DNA of 45,022 nucleotides from Bacteroidales bacterium. GTDB lineage: Bacteria > Bacteroidota > Bacteroidia > Bacteroidales > F082. Below, one piece after another: positions 40,470 to 45,022 of this stretch. Within the stretch, counting starts at the first letter, position 1. The number at the start of each line of letters is the position of its first letter. The stretch covers positions 1-45,022 of the forward strand of contig JAFOBJ010000068.1 of NCBI GenBank assembly GCA_017381865.1, written 5' to 3'. A program made the translations under genes and the position numbers. The notes under the pieces are model-generated. The model saw only the letters and a program-made list of their open reading frames with translations, made no database searches and was not told where the DNA came from.

Positions 40470-41588
40470 ATGGAAAATAATATAAAGAATCAGACTAGAA
40501 TACTTTGGGACCAATGTTTCAGTGAAGAAGACAAGAGATTCGTTGATTTATATTTTGAGAAACGATATACCGATCAGGATAATGTTTTCATTGAAAAAGA
40601 CGGCAAGGTGGTTTCTGCGTTGCAGCTTATCTCCTACCCTTTTTCATATTACGAAAAGACAATAGGTTGCGCTTATCTCTCAGGTTGCTGCACCGATCCA
40701 GAATATCGTTCACAAGGACTGATGAATGATGTAATAATTAAATCTTTAAATCAGGCTAAAAACAACGGCGCTTGTTTTGCAGCATTGATACCAGCATCGG
40801 AAAGTCTCTTCAACTATTACGAAGGAACGAACTTCATTCCAACTTTCGATTATTCAAAAATTAAAATAAACAAAAGTCAACAGTCAACAGCCAACGGTCA
40901 ACAGTTGGTTTCAGGATGTCAGATTATAAGTCTGCAAGACCACAAGACCACAAGACTACAAGAAGATGGAGAAATTGATTTTTATCAGGTTTATGAATAT
41001 TTCAATACAAAGATGAGAGCTCGTAATTGCTGCATTCAACATGATGAATACGACTTTGGCGTTATCTTAAAAGATTTGGAATTATTTGACAATCATCTTC
41101 TCGTTGCGAAATACGGAGAAGACATCTGCGGATTGGCATTCTGTTATTTAAGAAACGGCGAGATTTACATCAAAGATGTCTTCGCAGAATCAGCGGCAAT
41201 ATTCGGCGATTTGATAACAGCATCTGCTCGGTTGTCTGAGTCTGAGTCAGTGTCAATCAATATCATCCTTCCTTCTGTTCCAGGACAAAAGACACATAAA
41301 CTTGGTATGGCGAGAATCATCGATGCAGAGACTATGCTTCGTATCTATGCGATGACGCATCCTAAGATGAAACTAGAACTTTCCATCGTCGACCCGATTT
41401 TAACACATAACAACGGAACGTATTATATAAATAATGGAGTCTTAGACAAGAAAAACTCCATCGGTGCTAATGTCGTTGACATTGAACAACTCACACAAGC
41501 ATTGTTCGGTTATAATATTGAAAACCTCCCTGAAAAATTACAAGCATTCAACAAACAAGCGGCATTCATGAGCTTGATGTTGGATTGA
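40470..41588 (+). CDS. GNAT family N-acetyltransferase
   Basis: 372 residues. The acetyl-CoA motif lies at CCTDPEYRSQGLMNDVI (R80-S-Q-G-L84) with YEGTNFIPTFDYS as the last part of the first GNAT domain; a second GNAT-like half and a short C-terminal lipid-carrier-like region may follow, as in Eis-type proteins. The substrate is unknown. The linker contains two repeat-derived stretches: KSQQSTANGQQ (135-145; family E units) and LQDHKTTRLQE (155-165; 8-base units). It starts just after a heptamer array, so its promoter is probably within or before that array. Confidence 0.86.
   Translation: MENNIKNQTRILWDQCFSEEDKRFVDLYFEKRYTDQDNVFIEKDGKVVSALQLISYPFSYYEKTIGCAYLSGCCTDPEYRSQGLMNDVIIKSLNQAKNNGACFAALIPASESLFNYYEGTNFIPTFDYSKIKINKSQQSTANGQQLVSGCQIISLQDHKTTRLQEDGEIDFYQVYEYFNTKMRARNCCIQHDEYDFGVILKDLELFDNHLLVAKYGEDICGLAFCYLRNGEIYIKDVFAESAAIFGDLITASARLSESESVSINIILPSVPGQKTHKLGMARIIDAETMLRIYAMTHPKMKLELSIVDPILTHNNGTYYINNGVLDKKNSIGANVVDIEQLTQALFGYNIENLPEKLQAFNKQAAFMSLMLD
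40874..40904. repeat. Family E heptamer array inside the GNAT gene
   Basis: AGTCAAC-AGTCAAC-AGCCAAC-GGTCAAC-AGT, period 7, translated in frame. Confidence 0.87.
40934..40962. repeat. 8-base repeat (CAAGACCA type) inside the GNAT gene
   Basis: GCAAGACCACAAGACCACAA then GACTACAAG. One of the few arrays whose period is not 7. Confidence 0.8.
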
Positions 41589-41604
41589 TAAATTACGTTT
41601 TCAG

Positions 41605-41638
41605 CCATTCGTGTCTAGCTATAGATAGGCACGAATGG
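41605..41638 (+). terminator. Hairpin after the GNAT gene
   Basis: CCATTCGTG (41605-41613) pairs perfectly with CACGAATGG (41630-41638). No T run follows, so it is a terminator only by position. Confidence 0.55.
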
Positions 41639-41655
41639 AATAATACATTAACATT

Positions 41656-41791
41656 GGGCGTTCCGGCAAGCAGTCGTGCTTTCCGCTAAATCTTTGTTCG
41701 CCTTTGTTTTATCCTCGCTAAAAAAACGTTGTCTATTGTCTGTTGCCACCAAAAAAACGCTCGCATAGGATGCCACTCCAATCCATAACGC
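41656..41791. repeat. Family H structured element interrupted by a heptamer insert
   Basis: It starts GGGCGTTCCGGCAAGCAGTC and ends CCAATCCATAACGC, like 15383-15466. In its middle, 22 bases of heptamer type (41729-41750) lie between two copies of AAAAAAACG (41720-41728 and 41751-41759). Apart from this and the hairpin, the gene-free stretch 41589-41946 shows nothing recognisable. Confidence 0.65.
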
Positions 41792-41946
41792 AGAGGGATT
41801 ACGAGTAATGAATGGTAAGTAAAAATTAAAGTCTATAGTTTTTTGTGCTATTAAAGAGAAGCGTTGAAATAATATTTTTATATTGAAATGACTTTCATAA
41901 TAGCAAAGTGAAATACTTCTTAAAATTTACTAAGTATATAGCATTA

Positions 41947-42690
41947 TTATTTATACAGATTCTTTTCTGCTTTTATAAATAAATTCCTATATGTTGAATA
42001 GTCAATTTCAAAATAAAAAGTATCGATCAAATCAGGTATAGCATGAGGATATACTCTAAATCGCACAACATCTTTTCCATTAGAATCCACAACTCGCTTA
42101 AATGTAATAAATTGAATAGTCGGATATTCAGAACTCCAATGTCTTTTACCAGCACCTTTCACTTCCCTTTCATATGAATCTGCCAAAGTTGAAGTCGCCG
42201 ATCGAAGTGTTTCGTTCATTGAAATGAAAAATGGGAAAGAGTACTCTCTGTCGCTCTTCCACATAAACTCATAGAAATCAGATGTTATAGTTAAAACCTG
42301 ATTAATAGATAGTGAATCCATTTTATTATAATCATCATTAGTTATCAAAGCTGCCATTATGGCTCGGGATAATGACCAATCAATTTTTAGATTTGGGTAT
42401 TGCCAGTAATATTTCATATAGTCAAGAAATATATATCTATTATTGGCATAATCTCCAACGAAAACACTTAAAAAATTATCAACAGCTATACCTTCACCTT
42501 CATATACTAATTTTGAATTTTTACTACTTTCCCATTTACCAGTACTTGAATTCTTTTCCCAGTATAATGCTTTTTTAATTTCCTTGGATTTATAGGATAG
42601 TTGCTTGGGTGCACTATCAATTCTGTCCTGAGCTATTAAATTAAATCCAATTAAAATAGAAATTACGGTTAGAATTAGTCTTGTTCTCAT
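41947..42690 (-). CDS. Secreted protein of unknown function
   Basis: 247 residues with a signal peptide (MRTRLILTVISILIGFNLIAQ). The mature part has an extended basic start (KQLSYKSKEIKKALYWEKNSSTGKWESSKNSK) and then a mixed helical/strand region rich in Tyr and Trp (YMKYYWQYPNLKIDWSLSRA). I recognise no family. It stands alone with its own -7 box at 42723; neighbours give no clue. Base composition is A/T-rich like the acyltransferase gene. Confidence 0.75.
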   Translation of the reverse strand: MRTRLILTVISILIGFNLIAQDRIDSAPKQLSYKSKEIKKALYWEKNSSTGKWESSKNSKLVYEGEGIAVDNFLSVFVGDYANNRYIFLDYMKYYWQYPNLKIDWSLSRAIMAALITNDDYNKMDSLSINQVLTITSDFYEFMWKSDREYSFPFFISMNETLRSATSTLADSYEREVKGAGKRHWSSEYPTIQFITFKRVVDSNGKDVVRFRVYPHAIPDLIDTFYFEIDYSTYRNLFIKAEKNLYK

Positions 42691-42722
42691 AAGATGTTAA
42701 TTAAAATTACTATAGTTGTTTG

Positions 42723-42730
42723 CAAAATTA
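42723..42730 (-). promoter_or_regulatory. -7 box (TAATTTTG) for the secreted protein
   Basis: Full TAnnTTTG match on the minus strand, 32 bases from the start codon. In the rest of the gap to 42928 nothing was recognised. Confidence 0.5.
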
Positions 42731-42952
42731 CATTGGTGTCTAAAATATTTTTTTGAAAATGGAAGTTTTGTAGCTTTGGTAGTGTTAATAACAAAAAGTT
42801 TCTAATGGCAAATATAACATTTTTTACGAGTCATACAATATTTTTAGAAAAAAATTAAGGAACAATATTATCTCAACGGATTAACAAATCTTTCTATCTG
42901 AAGAATTTTTATGTGCTTTAAAATTCAATACGTCTCTACGTTATAAAACAAA

Positions 42953-42978
42953 AGAGACGTCACACAGTGGCGTCTCTC
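42953..42978 (-). terminator. Terminator after transketolase, formed by a family C element
   Basis: GAGACGTCACACAGTGGCGT then CTC: the GAGACG/CGTCTC stem is followed on the minus strand by TTTTGTTTTA. It appears to be a repeat element serving as terminator. Confidence 0.65.
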
Positions 42979-42981
42979 AAT

Positions 42982-43016
42982 AATTATGAATTATGCATTA
43001 TGAATTATGCATTATT
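42982..43016. repeat. Family F heptamer array next to the transketolase stop
   Basis: AATTATG-AATTATG-CATTATG-AATTATG-CATTAT, period 7. Its end touches the stop codon of the gene at 43012. Confidence 0.78.
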
Positions 43017-43962
43017 TTCTCGCAACAGCTCTCTTAGCTGCTTCAACGATATCTTCTGTATCTAAGTGATAGTGTTTCATCAATTCGTCAGGTGTGCCGC
43101 TTTGACCGTATTCGTCGAAGATAGCAACAGCTTCGATTGGTGTAGGACAGTTTCTTGAGAGAACTTGTGAGATGCTGTCGAACAAACCGCCGTTGATTTG
43201 ATGTTCTTCTGCTGTGACGACGCAGCCTGTCTTCTTAGCTGATGCTAAAACTGCTTCAACGTCTAATGGTTTAATTGTGTGGATGTTGATGAGTTCAGCA
43301 TTGATTCCCATTTCTTTCAAGATTGGAAGTGCTTGAACTGCTTTCCATACCAAGTGACCGCAAGCGAAGATTGTAACGTCTGTACCTTCTTGCATCATCT
43401 GTGCTTTGCCGATTACGAATGGTTCGTCAGCTGGTGTGAAGTTAGCTACTTTTGGACGACCGAAGCGGAGGTAAACTGGACCTTCGTGTTCTGCTACTGC
43501 CAATGTAGCTGCTTTTGTTTGGTTGAAGTCGCAAGGAACGATGACTGTCATGTTAGGTAACATCTTCATCATACCGATGTCTTCGAGTGTTTGGTGTGTT
43601 GCACCGTCTTCTCCTAAAGTGATACCAGCGTGTGAAGCGCAAATCTTGACGTTTTTGTTTGAATAAGAAACGACTTGACGAATTTGGTCGTAAACGCGTG
43701 CTGTTGAGAAGTTAGCGAAAGTGCCTGTGAAAGGAACCATGCCGCCGATGCTCAAACCTGCTGCGATGCCAATCATATTAGCTTCTGCGATACCGATTTG
43801 GAAAAATCTTTCAGGGAATTCTTTTGCGAAAGCGTCCATCTTGAGAGAACCGATTAAGTCGGCGCAGAGACCAACGACTTTAGGATTACGTTTGGCAGCT
43901 TCTAAGAGACCTTCGCCAAAACCTGATCTTGTATCTTTATAATTTTGTACTGTGAAATCCAT
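43012..43962 (-). CDS. Transketolase, C-terminal subunit
   Basis: 316 residues, the pyrimidine-binding and C-terminal domains of transketolase. Key parts: RFFQIGIAEANMIGIAAGLS with the catalytic Glu, CASHAGITLGEDGATHQTLEDIGMMKMLP with the His residues expected near the thiamine site, and a C-terminal domain starting ~190 (TDVTIFACGHLVWKAVQALP). It pairs with the 43990-44832 product to form one enzyme, moving two-carbon units in the pentose phosphate pathway. The split form is common in Bacteroidota and archaea. The two genes are 27 bases apart. Confidence 0.94.
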   Translation of the reverse strand: MDFTVQNYKDTRSGFGEGLLEAAKRNPKVVGLCADLIGSLKMDAFAKEFPERFFQIGIAEANMIGIAAGLSIGGMVPFTGTFANFSTARVYDQIRQVVSYSNKNVKICASHAGITLGEDGATHQTLEDIGMMKMLPNMTVIVPCDFNQTKAATLAVAEHEGPVYLRFGRPKVANFTPADEPFVIGKAQMMQEGTDVTIFACGHLVWKAVQALPILKEMGINAELINIHTIKPLDVEAVLASAKKTGCVVTAEEHQINGGLFDSISQVLSRNCPTPIEAVAIFDEYGQSGTPDELMKHYHLDTEDIVEAAKRAVARK

Positions 43963-43989
43963 GGTAATGTGTTTTTAAGGTTTAACAAA

Positions 43990-44832
43990 TCAATAATCGC
44001 CGAGAGTCTCTTTGAGTTGTGACAAAGCACTAGCAGCTTGTTCATCGTTAGGAGCTACGCCGTGCCATTTGTGTGTGCCCATCATGAAGTCAACGCCCAT
44101 ACCCATTTCTGTGTGTGCGAGGAGTATTTGAGCCTGACCTTTGTGTGCGTTTTCGCGCATCTTTGTCAAAGTGTCAACGACTTCTTCCATGTTGTTGCCG
44201 TTGCATTCCCAGACTTTCCAGCCGAATGATTCGTATTTTGCTCTGAGGTCTCCGAGGTTCATAACATCGTCTGTTGAACCGTCGATTTGTTTCTTGTTAT
44301 AGTCAACGATAGCGATGATGTTATCAACTTTCTTTGCAGGAGCGTACATTGCTGCTTCCCAGATTTGACCTTCTTCTTGTTCTCCGTCACCCATCAAGAC
44401 GTAAACGATATGGTCGTCTTTCATGAGTTTCTTAGCTTCAGCGAGACCTATTGCCACAGAGAGACCTTGTCCTAATGAACCGCTGGCTACTCTGATGCCT
44501 GGGAGACCTTCAGCTGTTGTTGGGTGACCTTGAAGGCGTGTGCCGAGGCGACGGAATGTTGCCAACTCTGCTACAGGGAAATAGCCACGACGAGCCAAGA
44601 TGCTATAAAGCATTGGGCTGATGTGACCGTTTGAAAGGAAGAAAGCGTCCTCACCTGCTGCATCCATTCTGAAATTCTCAGGATTGATTTGCATTTGGTC
44701 GAAATAAAGAGCTGTTACAATGTCTGTTGCTCCCAATGATCCGCCTGGGTGTCCTGACTGACAAGCATGAACCATTCTGATGATATCACGTCTAACTTGT
44801 GATGCTACATCTTTTAACTGATTGATTTCCAT
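43990..44832 (-). CDS. Transketolase, N-terminal (thiamine diphosphate-binding) subunit
   Basis: 280 residues. The thiamine diphosphate motif is G148-D-G-E-Q-E-E-G ... VDYNKKQ, and the substrate-side segments are SGHPGGSLGATDIVTALYF, LSNGHISPMLYS and LQGHPTTAEGLPGIRVASGSLGQGLS. It is the first gene of the two-gene unit. A -7 box lies at 44906 and a family A repeat in the leader. Confidence 0.95.
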   Translation of the reverse strand: MEINQLKDVASQVRRDIIRMVHACQSGHPGGSLGATDIVTALYFDQMQINPENFRMDAAGEDAFFLSNGHISPMLYSILARRGYFPVAELATFRRLGTRLQGHPTTAEGLPGIRVASGSLGQGLSVAIGLAEAKKLMKDDHIVYVLMGDGEQEEGQIWEAAMYAPAKKVDNIIAIVDYNKKQIDGSTDDVMNLGDLRAKYESFGWKVWECNGNNMEEVVDTLTKMRENAHKGQAQILLAHTEMGMGVDFMMGTHKWHGVAPNDEQAASALSQLKETLGDY

Positions 44833-44865
44833 ATGTTGTATTTTAAAGTTAATTATTTTCTTTTA

Positions 44866-44900
44866 TGAACTGCGAGCTACGAGTTGTGAACTCTTAGCTT
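44866..44900. repeat. Family A heptamer repeat in the transketolase leader
   Basis: GAACTGCGAGCTACGAGTTG then TGAACTCTTAGC. It lies between the -7 box and the start codon. Confidence 0.65.
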
Positions 44901-44905
44901 TTCTG

Positions 44906-44913
44906 CAAATGTA
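44906..44913 (-). promoter_or_regulatory. -7 box (TACATTTG) for transketolase
   Basis: Full TAnnTTTG match on the minus strand, giving a ~70-base leader that includes the family A repeat. Confidence 0.55.
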
Positions 44914-44970
44914 GTCAATTTTGTGATAGTTTTACCTTTTTTTTAAATTATTTCAAAATGATATTTTTCT

Positions 44971-44978
44971 TACCTTTG
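44971..44978 (+). promoter_or_regulatory. -7 box (TACCTTTG) for the gene at the right edge
   Basis: Full TAnnTTTG match, 15 bases before the ATG at 44994. Confidence 0.5.
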
Positions 44979-44993
44979 CATAAATTTTTTACG

Positions 44994-45022
44994 ATGGCTA
45001 GACATTACAACAATAAGTATAA
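44994..45022 (+). CDS. Start of an unidentified gene (cut by window end)
   Basis: ATG followed by codons for ARHYNNKY, open to the edge, with a well-placed -7 box upstream. Too short to identify. Confidence 0.45.

Noticed and set aside
42731-42928. Search for a small RNA or gene in the gap upstream of the secreted protein
   Set aside because: A/T-rich sequence with no ORF, hairpin or repeat that I could support.

Overview
The window looks like chromosomal DNA of a low-GC member of the Bacteroidota, most likely the order Bacteroidales. The signs are a PorQ-type type IX secretion gene, a GLPGLI-family gene beside an outer-membrane receptor-like barrel, a BlaI / M56-peptidase pair whose sensor carries a TonB C-terminal domain, a transketolase split into two genes, LpxD and KdsA (a Gram-negative envelope), and repeated TAnnTTTG -7 boxes, several with a TTG 19-20 bases upstream. 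No rRNA, tRNA, transposase, integrase or CRISPR array was seen.

Layout. 1-10 kb is an accessory region on the minus strand. It holds three tandem paralogues of a secreted protein (the first cut by the window edge), a fourth gene with the same leader but a different mature part, lipoproteins, a small beta-barrel protein, a KilA-N gene and a broken AlbA_2/winged-helix gene. 9.7-15.2 kb carries GLPGLI, a TonB-receptor-like barrel, an M56 sensor and BlaI. 15.2-15.8 kb is a gene-free cluster of repeats. 15.8-23 kb carries glycan genes: GH20 hexosaminidase and GH95 fucosidase, divergent from a NagB/PIG-L fusion. 23-31 kb is a housekeeping block on the minus strand: acyltransferase, lpxD, efp, DUF721, recF, porQ, nusB and a glycosyltransferase. 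31-37 kb has a flippase, MarC and ZIP facing kdsA, idi and ychF. 37-41.6 kb has an M48 peptidase, a DUF2156 protein, an AbiEii-type toxin-antitoxin remnant, a DUF3990 protein and a GNAT acetyltransferase. The end has an unknown secreted protein, split transketolase and the first codons of another gene.

Two patterns are not explained by the genes. First, the KilA-N gene (about 4.6-5.4 kb) and the AlbA_2/HTH gene (about 9.0-9.5 kb) are unrelated in protein sequence but sit between the same flanks: a conserved promoter and leader on one side (54 of 58 bases over the core) and a conserved block with a G7 run on the other (62 of 69 bases). They look like two copies of one cassette with different cargo. 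Second, the gaps between genes are full of short tandem repeats. Their sequences differ, but nearly all have a unit of 7 bases, and they mix with hairpin elements ending in GTAGAGACG. Some of these sequences have entered reading frames (flippase, GNAT, GH20) or supply the last codons and stop of a gene (GH95, GH20, DUF3990).

Two genes of the toxin/DNA-binding type (AlbA_2 and AbiEii) are broken in the same way: both ends survive, the catalytic middle is gone and the junction is out of frame.
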